64,000 nt of DNA, taken from NCBI GenBank assembly GCA_039654915.1, contig CM077599.1, positions 74,616,001 through 74,680,000 of the forward strand. Reading direction: 5' to 3'. The DNA is from Aquilaria yunnanensis. Its lineage: Eukaryota > Streptophyta > Magnoliopsida > Malvales > Thymelaeaceae. The notes below the pieces were generated by a model that saw only the letters and a list, made by a program, of their open reading frames with translations, was not told the DNA's origin and ran no database searches. Below are positions 48,774 to 60,600 of the stretch, in pieces (position 1 is the first letter of the stretch; every line of letters begins with the position of its first letter). Position numbers and translations under genes: made by a program.

Positions 48774-49519
48774 TGATGCCCTCCGGCATCTCTGTCCAGT
48801 GACATGGTGAATTCCGAGGGAGCTTCCGAGGGGGAAGGACGTCTTGCGAAGATATTCCCCAGGTGGGAAAATGCCTGAAAAGCTCAGAAAAAAGGGTTAG
48901 GAGGTCCCCGGGATGGTTTTCCGGGGAGGAGCCTCCGACGCCCAAGTTAGTACTCTGATAATGAATAAAGTAGGCCCGCTAGAAAGGTGCGAGAGTTAGC
49001 CTGCATATATTTTCAGCTACGGGTGAGGGCTGCCCAGGGAGAGGGGATGGATCCCTTGCCAAGTCCTTTTTCCCAGTATTTATAGAAATGCCCGGCCCGT
49101 TCAGATCCTGACACGTGTTCGGCTGGATCCTTTCAGGGCGTAGGGAACAGGTAGCCGTCTTCAGGCTCCTGGTTTTGTGGCTGAGATGGGACTTGGACGG
49201 CGTCAGTGTGTCAAGTCGCCGTTTCAGGCGGCGTGTGGGTTTCCTGTCAGGGGCTCCTTAAATGCTCATTAAATGCTCATGCCGAACTCCCGAAGTCCAT
49301 GGCCGAGGTCGTCATTTGGTACGGACGATGCCCTTCGGGAAATATGCCCGTAGTTCGGGGGAGTTCCCTGTTTCAGGTTCCGCCTTCGAGGAGATCTTCT
49401 TCGGCTTGCAATAGCTGATTCTCCGTTTCCGAAGGCGATTTGTTTCGTACCTTGGGGGCTAAAAGATTCCTGTCGCTCCGGGTTTGGGTTAGATAGAGGC
49501 TATAGCCCTTCGGCTATCA
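48774..49519 (-). repeat. LTR F: 3' LTR of Tat-4
   Basis: 746 bp, starting TGATGCCCTCCGGCATC and ending CGGCTATCA. The minus-strand TATA box is at 49077-49085. The polypurine tract complement CATGCCCTCCTTT follows at 49520. Confidence 0.9.
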
Positions 49520-49805
49520 CATGCCCTCCTTTGGAAAGCCGAAGTGGAGACTTCGGTTTGTAGTCTTTCCGAGGATGCTCTTTGGGAGTTTTTAGGGAGT
49601 AAAACCTGTGCCGAAGGTACACCTTTTGTCCGAAGATATGGGCTGTTCGGCCATAGCCTGTCTTTTGGTGTCTTCGAGGCTACTTACTTCTTTCTTTTTC
49701 CTTTTGCAGGTCTGTGCAGCGTCGCGTCCCATGACCAGGCGTGTCAGTTTGGAGCGGCGTTAGGGGTGTCAGAAGGCGCGTCCCCCTTTTTTGGCTCGAT
49801 GGCTG

Positions 49806-49948
49806 ACACGTGGCACTCAGTCATTGGTAGGGATTGTGCTGTAACGTCAAGCGCGCCTTTTTAGGCACAAAGGAGCAGTTATGGCAACGTTTCGCCTTCG
49901 CCCAGCACTTAAGACGCCGGTTCGCCTATCTTCCTTGGCATATATATA
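49806..49948 (+). promoter_or_regulatory. Promoter of Tat-4 antisense gene: ACACGTGGC plus TATA box
   Basis: ACACGTGGC (49806-49814) and TATATATA (49941-49948) are 135 bp apart; the ATG is 244 bp after the TATA start. Surrounding 49533-50184 has no other feature that I recognise. Confidence 0.65.
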
Positions 49949-50184
49949 TGCTCACTCTATCATTTTTTCTCTTTTTGCTTTTTCTTTTGCTCTGGTTTTC
50001 CTTTTGCTTTTTGCGGCGGTTCTTTCACCTGAGCTTTTTTCCAACCACCTTTCACGACGGCGTCTTTACATACAAATTTCGGCAAGCGTTTTGGTGGGTT
50101 TTGATTTCCAGAACTTTTTTGTTCTTCTCAAAGTTTTTCCAAAGTTCGCTGTTGCCTTTTTCTGAACTTGCTTTTTAGCCCAAG

Positions 50185-52049
50185 ATGCCTATTCCTGAGA
50201 GTTGGCAACCTCTCTTGTCCCACCCTTGCTGCACTACTCCTAAAAAATTAGCAAGGTGGAAGAAGAAATTTTTCCTTCCCTCGTACGCTGTTACGAGGTT
50301 GCCACGTCCCGACCATTATAGCTTTTCAAACCATAGCAACGAGGTTACCGTTTTCCGAGCTCAGTTGAAAGCCGGTCTTCGGTACCCCACTCCGGAGTTG
50401 ATTTGCGAGTTTTGCAGATTTCATGGCATTGCCGTAAATCAACTCCCTCCGAACTCGTACTGCTATTTCAACGCCTTTCTCTGTATGAGTGGCGTTTTCA
50501 AAATAAAGCCCCACTACGTTATTTTTATGCAGTACTACAAGCTCTATGTGGTCCCGAAGGGTGGCTTCTACTTCATGCTACCTCGGGGATCCGGGAGCAA
50601 AAAGTACATGTTCACCTTCGCCACCAAGGACAGCTGGCGAGGGTGGCAAAAAAAGTTTTTCTTTTCGAAGATGGAGGAGGCCTGGTCGCATGTCCCGACC
50701 AAGTGGGCTCAGGGAAGGCTGGACGATGACATCGTAGATCCGAAGATGTTGCTGACCCCAGAGTTGGCTCCTATATTCGTGGATTTCGACCGTCGTATTC
50801 GAGCCGTCGCTGACTGGGGTCCCGAGGTCTCTTCGCGCTCTCTTTACCCCATCCCCATTAACTGGAGGTTGATGACCGAGGGGGTCCTTTGGGAGCTCAA
50901 GGTGGTAAAGGAGCACAAGACGGACCTCGAGATGCCAGCTCCTGCCATTGCTGGGAAGGATTCCTGGCTTGTGCAACTCCTCCGGGAGGAAGTTTCTTTG
51001 GAGACATTTTTTGAACGTGAGTAATTTTCTAGTCTCTTTGTTATAACTTCGTTTTGCACTCACACTGATGTCTTCCTTCTTTCTCAGAAATGGGCGAGGA
51101 CACGGCTGCCTTCTACAAAGCCCTTTTCACCGGCCAAGCCGAGAAGGGTGATCCGACGAAGAAAGTCATCTCCTGAAGGCGTAAAACAACCGGGGCCGGT
51201 CCTTCGGCGGCAAAACGGGTGAGGAAGGCCACTCCCGAGGAGGCTATAGAGGAGCCGGCAGTTGTTGTTATTCCTCAGCCCGAGGTTACTGCCGAGGTTC
51301 CTCTTCGCAGTCCTACTTCGTCGCAGGCTCTTCTGGATGCCGTGGTGGAGTCCCCTTCTGCTGAAGAACGGCGCAGAATCAAAGGCAAGGGGGTCCCTGC
51401 CGTGGAGGTTCCGGCTGCCGAGGACGATGTGGTGGAAGTGCCTTCAGGTTCGGTTTGTGGTGCCTTTTTCCTTTTTCCGGGTTCGTTGGCGTCCAACTGC
51501 CTTAATCCAGCTTCATGTCTTATTTGCAGAGGAGTTACTCACTCCGGGCTGGGTGGCCGATCATGCCCAAAGGAGAGCCCTTCGGGACGCCATCATCCCA
51601 AAGGGGAAGGTCCCAAAGGAGCCTTTTTGGACATTCACGGAGGACATGAACATGTACTCCGGCGATTGTCCACAGATGGCTAAAGAGATCTCTAAAGGGA
51701 TCCTTACTGAGGCCTCCTTTAGAGCCATCGCCGAGGCCCATCCGGGAGATGACTCTCTTGCTACAAAGCTTTCCGAGCACGCCGCCCAGGTATACTTTGC
51801 GCCCCATTTTCTTGAATTCTTTCTAAGTGCTTGGTTTTCTCTCTGTTTTAGTGACCTTGCCTTTGCCCGTTTACAGCTACTGGGATTCGCTGGCTTTCTC
51901 AGAGTTCGGGTGGCGAGGCAGACGGTGTTCCGAACTCAGGTCTTAGGTTCTTTAGAGAAAACTAGGGCCATGTGTTCGGATCTAGCTATCAAGAATTTGG
52001 AGCTGGCCAATTCTGCGAAGAAGGAAGTTTCCGCTCTTCGGGAGGAGTT
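50185..52049 (+). pseudogene. Antisense gene of Tat-4 (aORF), exons 1-3 and start of exon 4
   Basis: Exons are 50185-51016 (832 nt), 51088-51447, 51530-51789 (260 nt) and 51877 onward; introns of 71, 82 and 87 nt are GT-AG. Exon 1 is open over its whole length. TGA at 51174 in exon 2 stands where Tat-5 has CGA. Exon 3 encodes EPFWTFTEDMNMYSGDCPQM, and exon 4 begins LLGFAGFLRVRVARQTVF. Exon 4 is cut by Tat-5 after FREEF; the rest is at 62455-62966. The protein would match that of Tat-5 almost residue for residue. Confidence 0.82.
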
Positions 52050-52798
52050 TGATGCCCTTCGGCATCTCTGTCCAGTGACATGGTGAATTCCGAGGGAGCT
52101 TCCGGGGGGGAAGGACGTCTTGCTGAGATATTCCCCAGATGGGAAAATACCTGAAAAGCTCAGAAAAAATGGTTAGGAGGTCCCCGGGATGGTGTTCTGG
52201 GGAGGAGCCTCCGACGCCCAAGTCAGTATTCTGATAATGAATAAAGTAGGCACGCTAGAAAGGTGCGAGAGCTAGCCTGCATATATTTTCAGCTATGGGT
52301 GAGGGCTGCCCAGGGAGAGGGGATGGATCCCTTGCCAAGTCCTTTTTCCCAGTATTTATAGAAATGCCTGGCCCGTTCAGATCCTGACACGTGTTCGGTT
52401 GGATCCTTTCTGGGCGTAGGGAACAGGTAGCCGTCTTCAGGCTCCTGGTTTTGTGGCTGAGATGGGACTTGGACGGCGTCAGTATGTAAAGTCGCCGTTT
52501 CAGGCGGCGTGTGGGTTTCCTGTTAGAGGCTCCTTAAATGCTCATTAAATGCTCATGCCGTACTCCCGAAGTCCATTGCCGAGGTCGTCCTTTGGTACGA
52601 ACGATGCCCTTCGGGAAATATGCCCGCAGTTCGGGGGGGAGTTCCCTGTTTCAGGTTCCGCCTTTGGGGAGATCTTCTTCGGCTTGCAATAGCTGATTCT
52701 CCGTTTCCGAAGGCAATTTGTTTCGTACCTCGGGGGGCTAAAAGCTTCCTGTCGCTCCGGGTTCGGGTTTGATAGAGGCTATAGCCCTTCGGCTATCA
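52050..52798 (-). repeat. LTR G: 3' LTR of Tat-5
   Basis: 749 bp, starting TGATGCCCTTCGGCATC and ending CGGCTATCA. The minus-strand TATA box is at 52353-52361. The polypurine tract complement CATGCCCTCCTTT follows at 52799. Confidence 0.93.
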
Positions 52799-53095
52799 CA
52801 TGCCCTCCTTTGGAAAGCCGAAGTGGAGACTTCGGTTTGTAGTCTTTCCCAGGATGTTCTTTGGGAGTTTTTAGGGAGTAAAACCTGTGCCGAAGGTACA
52901 CCTTTTGCCCGAAGACATGGGCTGTTCGGCAATAGCCTATCTTTTGGTGTCTTCGAGGCTACTTACTTCTTTGCTTTTCCTTTTGCAGGTCTGTGCAGCG
53001 TCGCGTCCCATGACCAGGCGTGTCAGTTTGGAGCGGCGCGTCCCAATTTTTTAGGGGTGTCAGAAGTCGCGTCCCCTTTTTTGGCTCGATGGCTG

Positions 53096-53238
53096 ACACG
53101 TGGCACTCAGTCATTGGTAGGGATTGTGCTGTAACGTCAAGCGCGCCTTTTTCGGCGCGAAGGAGCATTTATGGCAACGTTTCGCCTTCGCCCAGCACTT
53201 AAGACGCCGGTTCGCCTATCTCCCTTGGTCTATATATA
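53096..53238 (+). promoter_or_regulatory. Promoter of Tat-5 antisense gene: ACACGTGGC plus TATA box
   Basis: ACACGTGGC (53096-53104) and TATATATA (53231-53238) are 135 bp apart; the ATG follows 245 bp after the TATA start. The region 52812-53475 otherwise holds only leader and upstream sequence, including two TTCGCCT motifs just before the TATA box that recur in the other copies. Confidence 0.68.
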
Positions 53239-53475
53239 TGCACACCCTATCATTTTTTCTCTTTTTGCTTTTACTTTTGCTCTGGTTTTCCTTCTGTTTT
53301 TTTGCGGCGGTTCTTTCTTCTGAGCTTTTTTCCGACCACCTTTCACGACGGCGTCTTTACATACAGATTTCGGCAAGCGTTTTGGTAGGTTTTGATTTCC
53401 AGAACTTTTTTGTTCTTCTCAAAGTTTTTCCAAAGTTCGCTGTTGCCTTTTTCTGAACTTGTTTTGCAGCCCAAG

Positions 53476-55849
53476 ATGCCTATTCCTGAGAATTGGCAAC
53501 CTCTCTTGTCCCACCCTTGCTGCACTACTCCTAAAAAGTTAGCAAGGTGGAAGAAGAAATTTTTCCTTCCCTCGTACGCTGTTACGAGGTTGCCACGTCC
53601 CGACCACTATAGGTTTTCAAATCATAGCAACGAGGTTACCGTTTTCCGAGCTTAGTTGAAAACCGGTCTTCAGTACCCCCCTCGGGAGTTGATTTGCGAG
53701 TTTTGCAGATTTCATGGCATTGCCGTAAATCAACTCCCTCCGAACTCGTACTGCTATTTCAACGCCTTTCTCTGTATGTGTGGCATTTTCAAAATAAAGC
53801 CCCACTACGTTATTTTTATGCAGTACTACAAGCTCTATGTGGTCCCGAAGGGTGGCTTCTACTTCATGCTACCTCGGGGATCCGGGAGCAAAAAGTACAT
53901 GTTCACCTTCGCCACCAAGGACAGCTGGCGAGGGTGGCAAAAAAAGTTTTTCTTTTTGAAGATGGAGGAGGCCTGGTCGCATGTCCCGACCAAGTGGGCC
54001 CAGGGAAGGCTGGACGACGACATCGTAGATCCGAAGATGTTGCTGACCCCAGAGTTGGCTCCTATATTCGCGGATTTCAACCGTCATATTCGAGCCGTCG
54101 CTAACTGGGGTCCCGAGGTCTCTTCGCGCTCTCTTTACCCCTTCCCCATTAACTGGAGGCTGATGACCGAGGAGGTCCTTCGGGAGCTCAAGGTGGTAAA
54201 GGAGCACGAGACGGACCTCGAGATGCCAGCTCCTGCCATTGCTGGGAATGATTCCTGGCTTGTGCAACTCCTTCGGGAGGAAGTTTCTTTTGAGACCTCT
54301 TTTGAGCGTGAGTTATTTTCTAGTCTCTTTATTATAACTTCGTTTTGCACTCACACTGATGTCTTCCTTCTTTTTCAGAAATGGGCCAGGACACGGCTGC
54401 TTTCTACAAAGCCCTTTTCACCGGCCAAGCCGAGAAGGGTGATCCGACGAAGAAAGTCATCTCCCGAAGGCATAAAACAACCGAGGCCGGTCCTTCGGCA
54501 GCAAAACGGGCGAGGAAGGCCACTCCCGAGGAGGCTATCGAGGAGCCGGGAGTTGTTGTTATTCCTCAGCCCGAGGTTACTGCCGAGGTTCCTCCTCGCA
54601 GTCCTACTTCGTCGCAGGCTCTTCTGGATGCCGTGGTGGAGTCCCCTTCTGCTGAAGAACGGCGCAGAATCAAAGGCAAGGGGGTCCCTGCCGAGGAGGT
54701 TCCGGCTGCCAAGGACGATGTGGTGGAAGTGCCTTCAGGTTCGGTTTGTGGTGCCTTTTTCCTTTTTCGGGTTCGTCGGCATCCAGCTGTCTTAATCCAG
54801 CTTCATGTCTTATTGCAGAAGAGTTACTCACTCCGGGTTGGGTGGCCGATCATGCCCAAAAGAGAGCCCTTCGGGACGCAATTATCCCGAAGGGGAAGGT
54901 CCCAAAGGAGCCTTTTTGGACATTCACGGAGGACATGAACATGTACTCCGGCGATTGTCCACAGATGGCTAAAGAGATCTCTAAAGGGATCCTTACTGAG
55001 GCCTCCTTTAGAGCCATCGCCGAGGCCCATCCGGGCGATGACTCTCTTGCTACAAAGCTTTCTGAGCATGTTGCCCAGGTATACTTCACACCCCATTTTC
55101 TTGAATTCTTTCTAAGTGCTTGGTTTTCTCTCTGTTTTAGTGACCTTGCCTTTGCCCGTTTACAGCTACTGGGATACGCCGGCTTTCTCAGAGTTCGGGT
55201 GGCGAGGCAGACGGCGTTCCAAACTCAGGTCTTAGGTTCTTTAGAGAAAACTAGGGCCATGTGTTCGGATCTAGCTATCAAGAATTTGGAGCTGGCCAAT
55301 TCTGCGGAGAACGAAGTTTTCGCTCTTCGGGAGGAGTTAAAAGAGAAAGAGAAACTATCAAACGAATCCTCCCAGAAAATTTCTGACCTCGGCTCTCAGA
55401 TAGCGGAGCTGATCTCGGCAAATGAGGCGTACCAAAAAGAGAAATCCAAGGCCGAAGACCGCCTGACCAAGGCGCTTGCTGAGAAGGCTGCGCTTCAAGC
55501 CGAGGTTCATGCCTTGAAGAAGGAACCGAAGAAGAAGAAGATGAAGGCATTGAAGGAGGAGGTTGCTGAGCTTAAAAAAGACCTTGAGGACTTTGGGGTC
55601 GAGAAAGACAAATCTGACCAGATGACCAAAGTTGGTTTTCAGGACGGATTTTGTCTTGTTCGTCACCAGGTTCTTCAAAGGTTCCCTGATCTGGACCTTT
55701 CTTTCCTGGAGGCCCTAAATATTCCCGAGGGGCCTCGGTGGTCCTGGTCCAAAATTGAACATCTGAACCTGCCATCTTCTCCCCCTGCGCCGAAGATAGT
55801 AGAGAAGAACGCGGGAGCAGGCGGTTCTCAGGATGCCGGGAATCCTTAG
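53476..55849 (+). pseudogene. Antisense gene of Tat-5 (aORF), 4 exons, one in-frame stop
   Basis: Exons are 53476-54307 (832 nt), 54379-54738 (360), 54819-55078 (260) and 55166-55849 (684); GT-AG introns of 71, 80 and 87 nt; 712 codons with the stop. Only one change breaks it: TAG at 53653-53655, where Tat-4 has CAG. Residues 1-277 form the conserved N-terminal domain (LICEFCRFHGIAVNQLPPN, then GGFYFMLPRGSGSKKYMF). Residues about 278-400 are Pro/Glu/Ala-rich with basic patches (possible nuclear signal). Exon 3 has the FTEDMNMYSGDC block. Exon 4 is a long coiled coil (KKKKMKALKEEVAELKKD) and a conserved tail (FQDGFCLVRHQVLQRFPDL, PEGPRWSWSKIEHL). It looks like a structural or nucleic-acid-associated protein; its function is unknown. 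Confidence 0.85.
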
Positions 55850-56225
55850 TTTTGTTTAGGGTCCTTTGCCTTTTGCTTCTTCTCTTTTTTTTTTGGTCTT
55901 CTTCTTTTGGCACTCCTTTTTTGTAAGCAGTTTCATTTTCAATGAAGAAAACTTGGCCAAGTCTTTTTGGTGAGGTCTCGGACTAGTTCGCTCCACAAAC
56001 TTCAGGAAAATTCGTCTACGCTTAATACGATGACCTTTTTCGCGAAGTTCAGCCTTTCGAGGGCTTAATCTCAAGGATTTTGTCCAAGTCTTTTTACGAG
56101 ACTTCGGAAGATAACGCCTTCGCTCGTCTGGTCACCTTTGAGAAATTTGCGCCATTTATGCTTAAGGCAGTTTTTGTACTCAGAGAGAATTTTGCTAACT
56201 TGTGTAGTATAATTTTTTTTGCCGA
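55850..56225. other. Variable 3' region of Tat-5 between antisense gene and integrase
   Basis: T-rich on the + strand, with TTTTTTGTAAGCAG as in Tat-2 and Tat-3. It has two loosely related units (CCAAGTCTTTTT at about 55956 and 56082, each followed by a CGAGAC/GGTCTCGGAC or ACTTCGG block). There is no AATAAA here; AATGAA at about 55940 takes its place. No other gene. Confidence 0.55.
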
Positions 56226-56229
56226 AATC

Positions 56230-57676
56230 CTAAGCATAGTATTTTCTCAAGGCGTCCGAATGCCAAGTATTTTTCAACTCTACTCCTTCGGAATCGCCGA
56301 GCTTATAGACCCCTTTTCGTACTTCAGCCAAAACTAGGTAAGGGCCTTCCCAGTTCGCATGAAATACCCCGTGGGATGGCTTTCGTGGTGCAAATTCAGC
56401 CCTTCGGAGAACGAGGTCTCCTTCTTTTATTCCTTTCATCCTAGCACGCAGGTTTGCAGCCACGGCCACTCTTTGCTGAAAAGCTTTTCTTCTCAGCTCG
56501 GCTATTTCTCTGTGTTCGTTGACGAGGTCTAGCTTGGTCCTTAGGCTGAGATCATTTCCTCTTTCATCAAACACTTGTACCCGCACCGAGGGTCATATTA
56601 TCTCTATCGGGATGATGGCCTCTGTTCCGAAAATGAGTGAAAAAGGTGTTTCCCCCGTGGCTCTTCGGGGTGTCATTCGGTAGCTCCACAATACACTTTG
56701 GAGTTCTCCTGGCCATTTTCCTTTTGCTTCCCCTAGCCTCTTTTTCAGACCATCTTTTATGGTCCCATTAGATACCTCTTCTTGGCCATTGCTTTGAGGA
56801 TGGGCTACTGGGGCTTAGTGCATCCTTATTCCGAGGTCATTGACAAAGTTCTGGAACCCTCTGTCTATAAACTGGGATCCGTTGTCGGCTATCAGTATCC
56901 TCGGTATGCCAAATCTGCATACAATGTTTTTCCATACGAACTTTTGCACTTCTTTGGCGGAGATGGTTGTTAATGGTTCTGCCTCGACCCACTTAGAGAA
57001 GTAGTCAACTGCGACTACGCAAAACTTTACGCCTCCAGGTGCTGTCGGGAGTGGCCCGATGAGGTTTATGCCCCAAACTACGAAGGGCCAGGGATAGTCA
57101 GCTGAAGTCACCATCTCCGAGGGTATTCTCTGGATTTTAGCATGTCTTTGGCAGTTGTCACATTTTCGGACGAACTGCCGGGCATCCTTTCTTAAGGTGG
57201 GCCAAAAATATCCTTGGCGAAGTACTACCGCGGCAAGGGAGTCTGTTCCGATGTGTGAGCCACAAGTGCCTTCGTGGACCTCTTCGAGGATCATTTCAGT
57301 GCCCTCTTCATCAACACCTCTGTAACGGATTGGCGTATCCCTGCCGGTACAACTCTTCTCCTATCAGGAAGTATCTTCCGGCACGCCTTCGGACTTTTGC
57401 CGCTTCCTTTGGATCTTCGGGAAGGGCATTGGTTGCGAGATACCTTTTTATCGAGTTCTTCCAGCCTTTTTCCAAAGCCACTATGTTTAGTACTTCGATG
57501 CTCGGGCGGTTTAGTACCTCGATATGCGTTTTTGACTTTGCCAAGCAGTCTGCCTCGGCGTTATGCCACCGAGGCACATTTTTGATTTGAACGCTGTCGA
57601 ATTCCCGAATGAGCTTGGCAACTAGCTCGTGGTACTTTGCCAACGTTGGGTCTTTTGCGCCGTAGTCCCCTGCTGT
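56230..57676 (-). pseudogene. End of second RNase H and integrase of Tat-5
   Basis: After the TAA at 57677 the same frame continues (57311-57643) through the RNase H/integrase linker (AKYHELVAKLIREFDSV). A frameshift near 57315 follows, then the integrase HHCC part and core (GSHIGTDSLAAV, WGINLIGPLP, IADNGSQF) to a stop at 56815. Further on are the last core block and a TGA near 56594, shared with Tat-4, and then the C-terminal domain (56230-56586, RKPSHGVFHANWEGPYLVL) to its end DALRKYYA. The first catalytic Asp reads Asn (WGIN). This copy cannot make an active integrase. Confidence 0.85.
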
Positions 57677-60600
57677 TTACCGAACTACCAGCTGGGAGTC
57701 ACTGTGGGCCTTCAAGTTTCTTATGCCGATTTTCCTGGCCAGGCGCAACCCCGCTACGAGAGCTTCATACTCAGCCACATTGTTGGTGGCGTTAAAGCCG
57801 AACTTGATGGCCTTTACTACTTCTAGACCTTCGGGTCCTCTGATAATTACCCTGGCTCCCTGGTGTTCAGAACCTGAGGCTCCATCTACATGCAGCGTCC
57901 ATTCTGGCTCATCTTCACCGAGATTTTGATGACTGTCTTCGGTTATGGGTACTTCCGCGATAAAATCCGCCAATGCTTGAGCTTTAATGGCTTTTCTGGG
58001 CTCGTAGGTAATGTCATGTTCACCCAGCTCTATGCACCATTTGGAAAGTCTTCCCGAATGATCAACCTTTTTCATGACGTCCCGTAGAGGCAAGCTACTT
58101 CGGACGATAATGGGGTGAACCTGAAAGTATGGGCGGAATCTTCTTCCTGCCAGTATCAAGGCATATATGGCCTTTTGTAGCAATGGATACCTAACCTCAG
58201 CGCCATGCAGGGATTTGCTTACGTAGTAAACTGGCCATTGCTTCGACCCTTCCTCTTTCACAAGTACCGAGCTTAGTGCTTTTTCCGAAACAGCGAGGTA
58301 CAGGATGAGGGGTTCTCCTTCGCGAGGTTGCCGCAGAGTAGGCAGTCGGGACAAATAGGTTTTGAGTTCTTCCCAAGCTCTTTGGCAGTCCCCATTCCAA
58401 GGATGATCATTACTGTCGAGGTCGTCCTCCTTTTTTGCTGCCTTAGTGAGGACTTTGAAGAACGCTCGACATCGGTCTCCATATCTGGAAATAAATCTGC
58501 TAAGGGAGGTTATTCTTCCAGTAAGTCTCTGCACATCTTTTATTGTGGCAGGAGTTCGGAATTCCAACAGAGCCTTAATTTTTTCTGGGTTAGCATCAAT
58601 GCCCCTTTCTGATACCATGTACCCAAGGAACTTTCCCGAAGTTACCCCGAAGGTGCACTTCTCGGGGTTGAGGCGGATTCCGAAGGTCCTGAGCTGGTGA
58701 AAAGTCTCCCTTAGGTCTGTGACATGGTCAACAGGCAGCTTGCTTTTGACTATCATGTCATCTACGTAGACTTCCATGTTCCTCCCTATTTGGTCATTAA
58801 AGACCTTGCTCATCAACCTTTGGTAGGTGGCTCCTGCGTTTTTGAGCCCGAAGGGCATCCTGGTGTAACAGTACGTCCCCCCCTCGGTAATGAAGGCTGT
58901 TTTTTCTTCGTCTTCGGGGTCCATCTTTATTTGATAGTAGCCGCTGAAGGCATCCAGGAAACTTAGGAGCCCATATTCGACAGTTGAATCTTCCAGTTGA
59001 TCTATTGGCGGGAGAGGATATGAATCTTTTGGGCAAGCATCGTTCAGGTTTCTGAAGTCGATGCACATCCGAAGTTTGTTGCTTCCTTCTTTTGTGGCGA
59101 TCACCACGTTGCTTAGCCATCCGGGGTACTTGACCTCCCTGATTGCATCTGCCTCCAATAAACGTTGGACCTCGGTTTTGATGAAGTCATTTTTATGGGC
59201 TGAAATGCCCCGTTTCTTTCGCCGAACAGGTTTTGCTTCCGGACTTACTTTGAGGCTATGTTGTACTACGCGCGGATTTACCCCTGGCATGTCTTTCGGC
59301 GAGTAGGCGAACAGATCTTTATTCATTATCAGAAAGGATACAAGTTTTTTCTTATCTCCTTCGGACAAGTTTTTCCCTATTCGGGTACCTCGTCCTGGGA
59401 TAAGTTCCACTTCCTCTATTTCTATCTTGCCAGAATCTTCTTTCTCGCCATTCTTTGACTTCGAAGCCCCTGCTTCTACAGCTTGTGAGTAATTGTTTGC
59501 CGGAGCTTTTCGGGTTTTGACGAACACCTTTCTTACTTCACCCTGATTTATGAAGATTTCTGCGTCTCCTTCCTTGGTGGCGAAAGTGACAGTCAAATAT
59601 CTCACGTCAGGGCGGATGTGTAGATTTCCCTGCGTCTGCCTTCCGAGGATGGCGTTGTATGATGAGGGGACATTCATGACGATGAACCTCGCCATTGTCG
59701 AGACAAACAACTTAGTTGGTCCTTTGACCGAAGTCCCTCTCATCCTTAATGGAAGGTCGATCCATCCGAGGACGGGTAACTCGGACGGTCCTACCCCGAA
59801 GGTCGGTGAAGTGACCGGCTTGAGATCGCTGATGGATATGCCCAAGCTCGGCAGCAATTCTGAAAATAGGACGTCAGCGTTCGATCCGTCATCAAGTAAT
59901 ACCCTTTTGACATCCCAGTTTCCAATTCTTGCCATGATCAGGAGTGGGTCGTCGTGAGGAAAGACGACTGTGGAACCATATTTTCGGGATAGCTTCTTTG
60001 CCGGACTTTGATAGTCCATCACAGCTATTTCCCTGGCCTTCCTTTTCCTTTCCGAGGATGGAAGCCCCGTTGTGATTGTTTGTATGACTCCCGCAGGGGG
60101 TGGAGGGCGCCTCTTCGGACTTCGGTTCCTTCGCCTGTCAGAGTCGTAGTCCTCATCTTCTCCCTTTCCTTCCTCCTCTTTCCTCCCCTTCGGGGAAGGC
60201 AACCGTAGGTGCCGCCGAAGTTGGCCTTGTTTTATCAGCGATTGAATATACTTCTTCAGCTGGAAGCAATCCTCGGTGTCGTGGCCATGATCGCGTTGAA
60301 ATTGGCAGAACTTCTTCATGTTTTTTCTATTTTCAGCGGTCATGGCCCTTGGCCTCTGAACTTGTGTTCCCTGCCTCTCCAGAGTCATGAGGATGTTGGT
60401 CCTCGTGGTGTTCAGCGCTGTGAAGTTCGGTGGTTTTCTTCCCCGCATTCTGCGAGGTCGGGATGGCTGGTCGGTCGGATAGCGTGCCTGCTGGCTGGAC
60501 CCCTCGCCACGGGTGTACTCGGGCCTGGGCCCGCCCATTCTTAGTTCTTCGGCCGTCATGTGCTGTTCGGCCCGTCGGTAGAATTCGCCCAGTGTGTCTG

